NCBI GenBank assembly: GCA_041432705.1
Contig: JAPWAE010000002.1
Coordinates: 62,001 to 126,000, forward strand
Reading direction: 5' to 3'
Origin: Pauljensenia sp018375675
Lineage (GTDB): Bacteria > Actinomycetota > Actinomycetes > Actinomycetales > Actinomycetaceae
DNA: 64,000 bases
Positions 37,707-46,385 of this stretch are shown here, piece after piece. Numbering within the stretch: position 1 is the stretch's first letter; each line of letters begins with the position of its first letter. The notes beneath the pieces are model-generated. The model ran no database searches, was not told where the DNA came from, and saw nothing but the letters and a program-made list of their open reading frames with translations. The position numbers and the translations under genes were made by a program.

Positions 37707-37889
37707 TGTTACAAACGTCGTCAATCTGCAGCATTTTCAACGCGTCTCCGACCCCGCATGTTACAAACGTCGTCAATCTGCGGGCGAAAACGCCAGAAAA
37801 AGCCGATTTGGGGCTCGGATTGACGACGTTTGTAACAATGAGCGCTAAACCCCCTTGAAAAACGGCGTGGTTTGACGACGTTTGTAACA
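37707..37889. repeat. Repeat cluster gamma: two direct plus two inverted copies, 52-bp spacing
   Basis: TGTTACAAACGTCGTCAA occurs at 37707 and 37759; its reverse complement occurs at about 37819-37836 and 37872-37889. The forward copies extend by TCTGC. Both pairs are 52 bases apart. The cluster lies between the 3' ends of two convergent genes, so it is not a promoter of either. Together with cluster delta it occupies much of the 528-base gap 37574-38101, in which no gene is seen. Confidence 0.88.
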
Positions 37890-37902
37890 TCGCAACGCAC
37901 GC

Positions 37903-37992
37903 GCATCCGGATAGGTAACACGCATCCGGATAGGTTAATAAGCTATCCAGATCGTCACAACCTATCCAGATCGTCACAACCTATCCGGATCG
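37903..37992. repeat. Repeat cluster delta: 19-bp iterons, two forward and three inverted
   Basis: GCATCCGGATAGGT occurs at 37903 and 37922. Inverted relatives CTATCCAGATCGT occur at 37943 and 37962, and CTATCCGGATCG at 37981. Spacing is 19 bases within each direction. The core ATCCGGAT is itself palindromic. Confidence 0.85.
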
Positions 37993-38101
37993 GGCGCCTT
38001 ATTGCGACGACATCAGCGAACGGCGCCAGCTTTGCCGCCGACAGGCTGCCCCTGTCGGCTGACATGGCATATCGCGCCCCACAAAGCCCGCTCATACGCC
38101 C

Positions 38102-38962
38102 TTACTCGCGCGAGGCCAGCCAGACCGCGACCGACACGAGAACCAGGCCGATGAGCTCGAAGACGCCGGGGATCTGGCGCAACATGACGGCTCCAACCAG
38201 GGCGGATGTGGCCGGCAGGATCGCGGCGAACAGCGCGAAGGTCGACGCGGCCAGGCGCCGCATCGCGAGCGCCTCGAAGGTGTAGGGAATCGCGGTGGAC
38301 AGCAGGCCCACACCGACGACGATCGCCATCAGCTTCCACGAGGCCAGGGCCGCCATCGCGCCCAGGCCGAGGAAGGGTGCGAAAAACAGGGTGCCCCACG
38401 CGCATCCGAGCGCCAGGTTCGTGACCCCGTCGCGCGTGGTCGAGGCCTTCTGCCCGACGACGATGTAGGCCGACCAGGCTAGGGCCGCGAGGAGGATCCA
38501 GGCGACACCGACGCGCACGCTCGGCACGCTCAGGTCGAGGGCGAGCCCGCCGATGCACGCCACCCCAGCGAATGCGAGAACGGCGGCGATGCGCGGCCGC
38601 CAGCCGCGGCCCCTGATGACGGCGACGGCGACGGGGCCGATGAACTCGATGGAGACGGCGGTGCCCAGGGGGATGCGCGCGATCGACTCGTAGAACGAGG
38701 AGTTCATCGTCAGGATGATGATGCCGAAGAGCGCGGAAATAGCCAGGTCGGAGCGCGTGAGGCCGCCGCGCCACGGGCGCTTCCAGGCAAGGAGAACGAC
38801 CGCGCCGGTCAGGACGCGCCACCAGGCGACGGAGGCGGGTTCGACGGACGCGAAGGCAATAACCGCGAGCGCCGCGCCCACGTACTGGATGAGGCCGGAG
38901 CCGACGATGTAGAGCTGAGGCGGGATGCGGTCGATGACGGGGCGCTGCGCGGGCGCGTTCAC
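38102..38962 (-). CDS. EamA/DMT family transporter (RhtA-like)
   Basis: This 286-residue protein has about ten hydrophobic helices in the two-fold EamA arrangement. Stretches such as WWRVLTGAVVLLAWKRPWR, SSFYESIARIPLGTAVSIEFIGPVAVA and LLSTAIPYTFEALAMRRLAASTFALF match the RhtA-type threonine/homoserine exporters. Export of an amino acid or related metabolite is inferred. Its ATG overlaps the msrB stop codon by four bases, so msrB and this gene form an operon. Confidence 0.88.
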   Translation of the reverse strand: MNAPAQRPVIDRIPPQLYIVGSGLIQYVGAALAVIAFASVEPASVAWWRVLTGAVVLLAWKRPWRGGLTRSDLAISALFGIIILTMNSSFYESIARIPLGTAVSIEFIGPVAVAVIRGRGWRPRIAAVLAFAGVACIGGLALDLSVPSVRVGVAWILLAALAWSAYIVVGQKASTTRDGVTNLALGCAWGTLFFAPFLGLGAMAALASWKLMAIVVGVGLLSTAIPYTFEALAMRRLAASTFALFAAILPATSALVGAVMLRQIPGVFELIGLVLVSVAVWLASRE

Positions 38963-39363
38963 TGCGCGGGCGCGAAAGTGAGGGCCGCCGAGTTCATGCA
39001 GTAGCGCATGCCGGTGGGCTGGTCAGGCGCGTCGGGGAAGACGTGGCCGAGGTGGGAGCCGCAGGTCGCGCAGCGCACCTCGGTGCGGATCATGCCGTGG
39101 CTGGTGTCGACACTCTCGACGGTCGCACCGTCGTGGGCCTGGAAGAAGGAGGGCCACCCGCAGGAGGAGTCGAACTTCGCGTCGGAGTCAAAGAGCTTGG
39201 ATCCGCAGGCCGCGCACGAGTAGGTGCCGACGCGCGCCTCGTCAAGGAGCTCACCGGTGAAGGGGCGCTCGGTGCCGGCCTCACGCAGCACGTGGTAGCG
39301 CATGGGACTCAGGAGCTTCTTCCACTCGGCGTCGGTGCGGGCAGCGGGATCAGTTGCGTTCAT
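38959..39363 (-). CDS. msrB: Peptide-methionine (R)-S-oxide reductase
   Basis: This 134-residue enzyme repairs oxidised methionine of the R form. The two zinc-binding CxxC pairs are CAACGSKLFDS and CATCGSHLGHVFPD. The catalytic Cys lies in GMRYCMNSAALTF, and SSCGWPSFFQ is the conserved substrate pocket with a likely resolving Cys. The length is typical. There is no ribosome binding site; GACAAT lies six bases before the ATG. Confidence 0.96.
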   Translation of the reverse strand: MNATDPAARTDAEWKKLLSPMRYHVLREAGTERPFTGELLDEARVGTYSCAACGSKLFDSDAKFDSSCGWPSFFQAHDGATVESVDTSHGMIRTEVRCATCGSHLGHVFPDAPDQPTGMRYCMNSAALTFAPAQ

Positions 39364-39369
39364 GGATCT

Positions 39370-39375
39370 ATTGTC
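39370..39375 (-). promoter_or_regulatory. Leaderless -10-like element (GACAAT) of msrB
   Basis: GACAAT is followed by AGATCC and the ATG at 39363. The neighbouring EamA gene at 40443 has the same GACAATAGA at the same distance. Confidence 0.45.
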
Positions 39376-39444
39376 CCGCGCCGCCCGCGCCCTCGCACGC
39401 GTGCGGCCGCTTTCCTCGCGCGCCTCGATCCACGAGGCGGGGGC

Positions 39445-40443
39445 TCAGTCCGCGGTCATCTCTCCGGACCCGCGTTTGCCAAAGAATCGCCGCGGGACGA
39501 TCGTCACGCCCGACATGATCCAGAGCGCGCCGGTGATGAGCGCGAGACCAACAAGGTCGAGGAGGCTGGGAACCTGTCCGAGCAGGACGACGCCGGCAAC
39601 CATCGCGACCGCGGGAAAGAAAACGTTGTATCGAGCTTCGGTTCGCGCATCTGCCTGTTGATCGACGATGCGGCGCAGCACGGTGGGCCTGACGAACATC
39701 AGGCAGCTGACCGCGATGATGACCGCGAGAAAGCGTCCATTCAGGGCGGGAATCCCATGAATGGTGGCATCCCGCAGACCGAATCCCAGCGCAGCAATCA
39801 CGAAACCCACCCCGGATACCGCTCCGTAGTCGTAGCCGAGATGCGACGTGACACCCTTCATCATCACCATGGCGAGCAGAAGAACACCAGCCCATAGGCT
39901 CACCATCATGCTCGACTGCATCGCCGTGCCATCGACGGTGCCCGGGAGCGCCTGGTATGCAAACACTACGCATCCCGCGAGGGCAAGAGCCGGGCTGAGG
40001 AAACGACGTTTCCCCTGCCCGTGAATCAGGCCGATCAGCAGACCGACGGTCATCGAGATCGCCACGGCGGTACCCACCTGCAGATGGTTGATCGCCGTGA
40101 ACATGCTGCTACCGTACAGAGCAAACAAAACCCCCACGATCACGGCGATGCCGAGCCCGCGCACGCCGAGGCTCTGCCGCCAGGGCCTCGTGCGCGCGAT
40201 GAGGACGATCGCCGCGGGGACCAGGATCATCCACGCGATGGTGTCGGGAGCGGCGATGCCGAGGATCGTTCCGGCCAGAGCGATGCCGAGGGCCCCGAAA
40301 ATGGTCTCGGCGGCAAGGGCCGCATGGACAGCAACGCCGACGCGCCCTCCAGGAGAATCCTGCGGGACAGGGCCGGCCTGTGGGCCTGGCGCAGTCTGCT
40401 GGCCGGGCGTCTCGCTGTGGGCGGTGGGATCGGGAGCGGTCAT
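39445..40443 (-). CDS. EamA family transporter
   Basis: This 332-residue protein has a 35-residue Pro/Gln-rich cytoplasmic start, then about ten hydrophobic helices. Stretches such as GVLFALYGSSMFTAINHLQVGTAVAISMTVGLLIGLIHG and FFPAVAMVAGVVLLGQVPSLLDLVGLALI fit the EamA fold. The substrate is unknown. It is more divergent than the other EamA gene here. It has a leaderless-type start and lies 81 bases upstream of msrB in the same direction. Confidence 0.82.
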   Translation of the reverse strand: MTAPDPTAHSETPGQQTAPGPQAGPVPQDSPGGRVGVAVHAALAAETIFGALGIALAGTILGIAAPDTIAWMILVPAAIVLIARTRPWRQSLGVRGLGIAVIVGVLFALYGSSMFTAINHLQVGTAVAISMTVGLLIGLIHGQGKRRFLSPALALAGCVVFAYQALPGTVDGTAMQSSMMVSLWAGVLLLAMVMMKGVTSHLGYDYGAVSGVGFVIAALGFGLRDATIHGIPALNGRFLAVIIAVSCLMFVRPTVLRRIVDQQADARTEARYNVFFPAVAMVAGVVLLGQVPSLLDLVGLALITGALWIMSGVTIVPRRFFGKRGSGEMTAD

Positions 40444-40449
40444 GTCTCT

Positions 40450-40455
40450 ATTGTC
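40450..40455 (-). promoter_or_regulatory. Leaderless -10-like element (GACAAT) of the second EamA gene
   Basis: GACAAT is followed by AGAGAC and the ATG at 40443, with no Shine-Dalgarno sequence. Confidence 0.45.
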
Positions 40456-40457
40456 GC

Positions 40458-40503
40458 GGACCGCCCACGCCCGTGCACATCTGTGCGTGGGCGCGGGCGG
40501 TCC
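40458..40503. terminator. Hairpin between the MscS gene and the second EamA gene
   Basis: GGACCGCCC at 40458 pairs with GGGCGGTCC at 40495-40503, with further GC pairing inside. It lies about 55 bases past the stop of the MscS-type gene. The T-run GTTTTCC follows on the plus strand only, so function in the minus direction is uncertain. Confidence 0.4.
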
Positions 40504-40557
40504 GTTTTCCTCGCGCTGGCCTCAGTGACGAGGCCGTGGCCCGTTCACCTGTCCCCA

Positions 40558-43500
40558 TCACTCATTGGTGGCGGGCTCTGCGTTGGAGGTCTTCTTCGCC
40601 GCCGCCTTCTTGGGAGCCGCCTTCTTGGCGGCACCCTTCTTGGCGGCAGTCTTCTTCGTGGCGGCCTTCTTGGCGGGGGCCTTCGCGTCCTTGGCGGGGG
40701 TCGCGTCGCTCGCCTTGTCGGCGTCCTCGTCCTTCACGGTCTTTGCGGCCGCGGCGGAGGACTTTTTGGTGCCCTTCTTCGCGGTCGAGGCCTTCTTGCT
40801 GGCCGCCTTCTTCGCGGGAGCCTTCTTCGCGCCGGCCTTGGAGGAGGCCGCCTTCTTGGCGGTCTCCTTCTTCGCCGGGGCTTCCTCTTCCGCTGCGGCA
40901 ACCTCGGTCGCGGAGTCCAGGGGCGCGGCGTCCTCGTCAGCCGTCGCAGCCTCCGAGGCCGGCTCGGCGATGGCTGCCGCGGGCATCACGAGGGTCTCGT
41001 CCTCGGGCTCGTCAACCGCAGGCAGGACCTGCGTGGCGTCGGAATTGAGCGCGCCGGCCTCTGCGGCCTCCACGGGATCCATGACGACGGTCGCCTCGGC
41101 GTCGGGAGCCTCGGCCTCGGCGGTCGACTCCTCCGCGACCGCACTCTCGGGCGCCACGGCCTCGTCCGTCGCATCCTCGTCCGTCGCGGACTTTTCCACC
41201 GCTGCGGACTCGGCGTTCTCGGCCTTCGGTTCACGCGGCTCGACGACCGGGATCTGGCCGGTGACGGTGCGCAGCATATCGGCCTCGGCGCCGGTGGGGG
41301 CGACGGCCGGGAAGAAGTCCATGATGGACACGCGCGCGGGCTTCACCGTGGGCGTGGGGCGGGTTTCCGCGTCGAGGCGCGCCTCTTCCGCGACCGCGTA
41401 CCAGCCGGGGTGGACGGCGGGTTCATCGGCCTCGTCCTCGGGCGCGCGCGAGGCGGCCATCTCGGCGGGGGTCGGCGCGGGCGGCGGCACGAGCGCCGGC
41501 GCGATCGCCTGGACCGTGTCGGTCATGACGGGTCGGCCGGTGCGCACGGGCGGGGGCACCTGCACGGGATGTTTCACGGATGTTTCACGCGCGGGGATCG
41601 GCGTGGTTTCCTGCTCGTCCGGGGACGCTTCGACGTCCGACGAGGCCTGGTCCTCCTCCTCGCCGCCCGTCTCCTCGGGTGCGTCGGGGGCGGGTGCGCC
41701 CTCAGGCTCAGCGTCCTCAGAGGGGGCGCTGTCCTCCTGCGAATCAGCGGCGCGCGAGTCGCCGGAATCGGCGGATGCGCCAGCGTCGGACTGCGCGTCC
41801 GCCTCGGAATCGGTAGCGTCAGGCTCGGTTTCGGCCTTCTCGTCGGCGGCCGCAGCGGCGGAATCGGCCGCAGCGGCATCTTCGGTCATATCGACAGAGT
41901 CAGCCGCGGCGTCCTTCACGGTCACCTCGTCCTCGCGCTCGGCGTCGGCGCTCGCAACCTCTGCAGAATCGTCTGCGGCAGAATCGGGGGCCGCATCCTG
42001 AGCCACCTCGAGCGACTCGCCTTCGGGCGAGTCGTTGTCGGTACCGACCGGCTCGACGCCGACGGCCGCCAGGGCGAGGGTTGCCTCGGGATCGAGGGCC
42101 CCGGCCTCGCGGCGCTTGCTGGCCTCGCGGCGTTCCTGGGCGCGGCGCGCCTCGGCCTCGCGCTCGGCGTAGGCCTCCTCGCCGGGACCTTCGAAGGCGG
42201 CTGCGCGTTCCTCGGCGTCGGCGGAGCCGGAGAAGAAGCGTTCGCCTCGGCCGACGGAAGTCGCGGTGAGGGTCTGGGTGAGCTGCGGGTTCGCGTTGCC
42301 GGCGGCCTCGATGATCTTGCGCAGAGCGCTCTTGGAGATCACCTGGGTTTCGTCGCGGGAGACGCTGGGGCCGCCCTCGGCAAGCTCGCGCTGGCGGTCG
42401 GCCATGGCGCGGCGGCGGGCGCGCTTGGCCTTGCGGCGGGCGGCGACCATGCGCGCGGCGTGGACGGGGTCCTTGGGGGCGGCGGACGCGGCACCGGACG
42501 CGGAGATCGCGGAGGCGGCGCCGCCAGTCGCTGCGCCGGACTGCTCACCGGCTGACGCGGGCGTACCCGCGTGGGAAGCCGACGTGCCCGTGGCGGCCCC
42601 GGCCTCGTTCATGCCGGAGATCCCGGCGAGCTCGGCGGCCAGGCGAGCGATGCGCTCCTGGCTCATGTCCTGCTCGACGGTGACGGTCTGGCGAGGCTCG
42701 ATGTGCTGCACGGGGCGCGCCCACGGCTGTTCGCTGACGATCCAGGAAATAAGCTGTTCGCGCATGTAGGCGCGCAGGTCGGAGAGGTGTCCGGAGTTCT
42801 TCGCCGAGACAAGGACGCGCACGGTGACCGTGTTCTCGGTGGAGTCGGTGACCTGCACGCCCCACGTGCGCCCGTCCCACAGGTCGGTGGAGTTCAGGAG
42901 CTGTTCGACCTTGGCGCGGATGAGTGCCATGGGGGCGGACCAGTCGAGCTTGAGCTCGACGGTGCCGAGCTGTGCGGAGGCGCGGCGCGTCCAGTTCTCG
43001 AAGGGCGTCTGGGTGAAGTAGCGGCAGGGGACGATGAGGCGACGCTCGTCCCAGATGTGGACGACCACGTAGGACAGCGTGATTTCCTCGACGGAGCCGG
43101 TTTCCTGTTTGTCACCGGCGACGACGACGTCGCCCACGCGGATTGCGTCGGTGAACGCCAGCTGCAGGCCCGCGAAGACGTTGCCGAGGGTCTGCTGGGC
43201 GGCGAGACCGAAGATAACGGAGATGACGCCAGCGGAGGCCAGGATGGTTGTCATGGCGTGGCGAGCAGCCTCGAAGGTGCCGATGGCCGCGGCAACGCCG
43301 ATGACGACGATGAGGCCCTGGGTGAAGCGGCGCAACACCTGGGCCCGGGTTTCGAAGCGGCGCGAGCGTCCCTGGTCAGCTGTCTGGCGAGCCTTGGCGG
43401 CGTCCTCGAAGACCCACGCGGCGGCGTAGCCCATCCACGTGAGGCAGCCGATGGAGATGATGAGGAGCACGCGCATCAGCACAGCAGTAATGGCCGAGCC

Positions 43501-43830
43501 TTCCCAGTCGGACAGGTGGGGGTTGACCAGCGCGATGCCGAGCCCGATCCACGCGCCCCACGCAGCGAAGGTGAAGTGACCCGGCCGGCGCACGCGCGCC
43601 AGAATCGACGAGGCCATGGAGGACTTCGCGAGAGCCTTACGTCCGACGATGGAGAGGACAATCGAGACGACGACGCCCACGAAGGCGCCGACGATCGGGC
43701 CGAGGATGAGAAGGGTGAGGTCAATGGTCGTGGCCACGGCGGCCTTCGCCCCGGACTGTGGGTCGTCGATCGCCCGCGTGAGGGCGTCCGAGGCCTGGGC
43801 GAGGGCACCGAGTGCTGGTGTCATAGTCAT
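40558..43830 (-). CDS. MscS-type mechanosensitive channel with very long acidic and lysine-rich tail
   Basis: This 1090-residue protein has an ordinary MscS core in about the first 400 residues. Four hydrophobic helices are followed by ASAGVISVIFGLAAQQTLGNVFAGLQLAF, the pore helix and start of the beta domain, then GDVVVAGDKQETGSVEEITLSYVVVHIWDERRLIVPCRYF. Such channels open under hypo-osmotic tension. The rest is unusual: a disordered region of about 500 residues very rich in Ala, Glu, Asp and Ser, ending in about 110 residues of KKAAAKK-type repeats like histone H1 tails. The core is encoded without break. TAGGCT lies six bases before the first ATG; a second ATG follows two codons later. 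Confidence 0.88.
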   Translation of the reverse strand: MTMTPALGALAQASDALTRAIDDPQSGAKAAVATTIDLTLLILGPIVGAFVGVVVSIVLSIVGRKALAKSSMASSILARVRRPGHFTFAAWGAWIGLGIALVNPHLSDWEGSAITAVLMRVLLIISIGCLTWMGYAAAWVFEDAAKARQTADQGRSRRFETRAQVLRRFTQGLIVVIGVAAAIGTFEAARHAMTTILASAGVISVIFGLAAQQTLGNVFAGLQLAFTDAIRVGDVVVAGDKQETGSVEEITLSYVVVHIWDERRLIVPCRYFTQTPFENWTRRASAQLGTVELKLDWSAPMALIRAKVEQLLNSTDLWDGRTWGVQVTDSTENTVTVRVLVSAKNSGHLSDLRAYMREQLISWIVSEQPWARPVQHIEPRQTVTVEQDMSQERIARLAAELAGISGMNEAGAATGTSASHAGTPASAGEQSGAATGGAASAISASGAASAAPKDPVHAARMVAARRKAKRARRRAMADRQRELAEGGPSVSRDETQVISKSALRKIIEAAGNANPQLTQTLTATSVGRGERFFSGSADAEERAAAFEGPGEEAYAEREAEARRAQERREASKRREAGALDPEATLALAAVGVEPVGTDNDSPEGESLEVAQDAAPDSAADDSAEVASADAEREDEVTVKDAAADSVDMTEDAAAADSAAAAADEKAETEPDATDSEADAQSDAGASADSGDSRAADSQEDSAPSEDAEPEGAPAPDAPEETGGEEEDQASSDVEASPDEQETTPIPARETSVKHPVQVPPPVRTGRPVMTDTVQAIAPALVPPPAPTPAEMAASRAPEDEADEPAVHPGWYAVAEEARLDAETRPTPTVKPARVSIMDFFPAVAPTGAEADMLRTVTGQIPVVEPREPKAENAESAAVEKSATDEDATDEAVAPESAVAEESTAEAEAPDAEATVVMDPVEAAEAGALNSDATQVLPAVDEPEDETLVMPAAAIAEPASEAATADEDAAPLDSATEVAAAEEEAPAKKETAKKAASSKAGAKKAPAKKAASKKASTAKKGTKKSSAAAAKTVKDEDADKASDATPAKDAKAPAKKAATKKTAAKKGAAKKAAPKKAAAKKTSNAEPATNE

Positions 43831-43836
43831 GCTTCA

Positions 43837-43842
43837 AGCCTA
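43837..43842 (-). promoter_or_regulatory. Leaderless -10 element (TAGGCT) of the MscS-type gene
   Basis: TAGGCT is followed by TGAAGC and the ATG at 43830. The ten bases TAGGCTTGAA are shared with the purD start region. Confidence 0.5.
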
Positions 43843-43993
43843 GGTCGGAGAGCTGATGAATTCCTGGGAATTCCGCACAATTGCAACGTTTTTCGGTAAT
43901 GTGTTAGCTGTCACTTGATTTCGTTTTGACTCGCCACTCACGTTCTGCCTAAACTATCTCCCGTCTTCGGACGCCAGTTCGACGGCCAAGCAG

Positions 43994-44066
<73 letters not shown>

Positions 44067-44118
44067 CCACCGGTCGCAATCGTGATTGGAACAATTCAAT
44101 AGGTCTTACCTGTTGTAA

Positions 44119-44192
44119 GGCCCCGTAGCGCAGTTGGTTAGCGCGCCGCCCTGTCACGGCGGAGGTCGCGGGTTCAAGTCCCGTCGGGGTCG
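44119..44192 (+). tRNA. tRNA-Asp (GUC)
   Basis: Acceptor GGCCCCG pairs with CGGGGTC. The anticodon stem CCGCC-GGCGG encloses CTGTCAC, giving GUC. The T arm is GCGGG-TTCAAGT-CCCGT. CCA is not encoded. Confidence 0.97.
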
Positions 44193-44219
44193 CCGACCAG
44201 ACCTTTTGGTTCAGGTCTT

Positions 44220-44292
44220 GGCTCTGTAGCTCAGTTGGTAGAGCGTTCGACTGAAAATCGAAAGGTCACCGGATCGACGCCGGTCGGAGCCA
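44220..44292 (+). tRNA. tRNA-Phe (GAA)
   Basis: Acceptor GGCTCTG pairs with CGGAGCC. The anticodon loop CTGAAAA gives GAA. The T loop reads ATCGACG, where TTC would be usual at its start, a small departure. CCA is encoded at 44293-44295. A strong terminator follows. Confidence 0.96.
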
Positions 44293-44301
44293 CCAGCAAG
44301 T

Positions 44302-44333
44302 CCCCGAAGCTTTTGCTTCGGGGTTTTTGTTTT
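44302..44333 (+). terminator. Intrinsic terminator of the tRNA operon
   Basis: CCCCGAAGC at 44302-44310 pairs with GCTTCGGGG at 44315-44323 around TTTT, followed by TTTTTGTTTT. It ends the Glu-Asp-Phe tRNA transcript. Confidence 0.95.
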
Positions 44334-44446
44334 GCCCGCAGCGAGGCGGAATTCCCCTTTTGCTCGAGGTAGTCGCCTCACCGCACTGCGCCCCGGACGC
44401 CCCACATGCGGCCCCACATGCGCGCGACCAACACGCCCCACCAGAC

Positions 44447-44562
44447 AAATTTCGCATGCAATTCCCCCACGGCACGAATCGGCCCAACCCCAAAAACCGC
44501 AGAATATCAACGATCAGATTACATAATTTGAAATATGCTCACGGGAATTGCATGCGAAATTT
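44447..44562. repeat. Dispersed intergenic element, copy 2, with perfect 20-bp terminal inverted repeats
   Basis: AAATTTCGCATGCAATTCCC at 44447-44466 has its exact reverse complement at 44543-44562. The interior shares GGCCCAACCCC, CCGCAGAAT and CAACGATCAGA with copy 1 at 7.2 kb. Both copies measure 102 bases across the inner GCATGCAATTCC arms. It lies just past the tRNA terminator. No coding frame or obvious target-site duplication is seen. Confidence 0.8.
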
Positions 44563-44915
44563 CTGGGGACCGCGAGACCCTGTGCGGCACCCAATGAAGG
44601 ACACAGGTCATATGAGCTTCGCCACTCACTCAACTGGGCGACAAGAAACGACCACTCCCGTCAATTAATTACCGAACAACCGGAACGCCATGCAACTACT
44701 CGAATCTTCAACCAGCTAAATTCATGACGCAACATTGGACGACCAAAACAAACCCTCCACGACATGGACAGATAGGCGAAATTAAACGCACAGACTATTA
44801 CAGATAGGCGTAGCCTTCTCATTAGCATCATTACTTGCTAACCACAGCGGATGGGTGGCCGACCCGACGCGTACACCACGGCCTCGTCCCCCATCCATGA
44901 CGAATGGAGACTCAC
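44563..44915. other. AT-richer gene-free stretch upstream of the surface-protein gene
   Basis: This 350-base stretch has a visibly lower GC content than its neighbours and no convincing gene. It should hold the promoter of the surface-protein gene. ATAGGCG occurs at 44772 and again at 44810, preceded by ACAG, as a short direct repeat. Confidence 0.5.
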
Positions 44916-46385
44916 GTGCACCCACGCAGTATCGGGCGCCTTTTCCCGCTCGCTGTCGGGATGATCGTCGCCGGCCTGCTGGCCGCGTTCATCGCGATCG
45001 CACCCACCTTCGCCGCCTCCGTCGGCGTCGTCAGCAACATTTCGCTGGCGCGCGAGGACAAGGAAACCACCGCGCCCACCGTCGGCATCAACGTCATGAC
45101 CATGTCCTTCGACATCGACACGACCGGCAAGGACGTCGCGCCCGGCGACACGTTCACCATTCAGATTCCCCCCGAGCTTAAGGTTATCTCGGACTCGGGC
45201 AGCTCGACGCTGAACTTCAGCATGCTCAACGACGACAAGGTCCCCGTCGTCGACTGCTCGGTTCCCGCGGGTGAGGGCGTGTCCATGACCTGCACCTTCG
45301 GCGAGTACGCAAGGGACCATCACAGCATCATCGGCCACGGCACCGTGCGCACGAAGGCGGTGCACGCCACGACCTCGTCGACAGTGTCCTTCCCGGTCAA
45401 CGGCACCGCCGTCATCGTGGACCTGCCCGGCGGCTCGATCTCCGGCACGTACGTGCGCACCCTGCCCAACACCCAGAAGTGGGGCCTGCCCAAGGAAGGC
45501 GACTCCTCGCGGATCATCTGGGAGATCGACATCAAGGGATCCCAGCTGCCCGAGGGTGCGACCGAGGTCGAGATCGTTGATACCTTCGACATGAGCTCCG
45601 GCGGCTACTCGCTGGTGCCCGGGTCGGAGAATCTCTACTACTACAACAACGACGCTGAGTTCCAGGCCGATCAGACGCCCGCCCTCAAGGCCGGTGCGTC
45701 GATCGGCGACGGCACTTTCAAGATGGAGGCCAGCGCCGACGGCACCGGGTTCACCGCGACGTTCCCGCGCCTGACGAACAATGGCACCTACGTCCTGCAG
45801 TACGAGGCCACGATCAACAACTTGGCCACGGTTCGTAACGGCGTCACCTTCCACAACGACGCGCTCATCAACGCGAAGCTGTACACGGGCGGCGTGGACA
45901 TCCACTCGGACGGCTCGGGCGACGCGAACGGCAACGCGAATCCGACGCCCACCCCGTCGGTGACGCCGACGCCGGAGCCCACTCCTTCCGCAACTCCCAC
46001 GCCGGAGCCGACGCCTTCCACGACACCCACGCCGGAGCCGAGCCCAACCCCGTCCGTGACCCCGTCTCCGACTCCGACGCCGACCGCAACCCCGTCCGTG
46101 ACCCCGTCTCCGACGCCGACGCCGACCGCAACCCCGACGCCTACGCCGTCGGTGACGCCCGAGCCGACTCCGTCGACCACCCCGACTCCTTCGGCCACGC
46201 CGACCCCGTCGGCTCCCTCGACGCCGAGCTCGTCCACTCCCCCGGCCACACCGCCCACTCCGTCGACTCCCGCGCCGAAGCAGCTGGCTCGCACGGGCGC
46301 CGACATGACTGGCGTCCTCGCTGGCGCCGGCATGCTGGGCCTGCTGGGCGCGCTGACGGTGGCGGCTCGCCGACGCGGAGCCTGA
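44916..46385 (+). CDS. Cell-wall-anchored surface protein (sortase substrate)
   Basis: This protein of about 489 residues has a signal peptide (RLFPLAVGMIVAGLLAAFIAIAPTFAAS), a folded region to about residue 335 and a long Pro/Thr/Ser-rich stalk of PTPTPSVTP-like repeats. The end carries a sorting signal: LARTG, a hydrophobic helix, and RRRGA. The LARTG departs from LPXTG at the second position. The folded part has pieces such as PGDTFTIQIPPELKV and IIWEIDIKGSQLP, which resemble collagen-binding-type adhesin domains of Gram-positive surface proteins. I infer an adhesin anchored to peptidoglycan. I choose GTG at 44916 because GGAG lies six bases upstream; an ATG at 44904 is the alternative. 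Confidence 0.85.
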   Translation: MHPRSIGRLFPLAVGMIVAGLLAAFIAIAPTFAASVGVVSNISLAREDKETTAPTVGINVMTMSFDIDTTGKDVAPGDTFTIQIPPELKVISDSGSSTLNFSMLNDDKVPVVDCSVPAGEGVSMTCTFGEYARDHHSIIGHGTVRTKAVHATTSSTVSFPVNGTAVIVDLPGGSISGTYVRTLPNTQKWGLPKEGDSSRIIWEIDIKGSQLPEGATEVEIVDTFDMSSGGYSLVPGSENLYYYNNDAEFQADQTPALKAGASIGDGTFKMEASADGTGFTATFPRLTNNGTYVLQYEATINNLATVRNGVTFHNDALINAKLYTGGVDIHSDGSGDANGNANPTPTPSVTPTPEPTPSATPTPEPTPSTTPTPEPSPTPSVTPSPTPTPTATPSVTPSPTPTPTATPTPTPSVTPEPTPSTTPTPSATPTPSAPSTPSSSTPPATPPTPSTPAPKQLARTGADMTGVLAGAGMLGLLGALTVAARRRGA

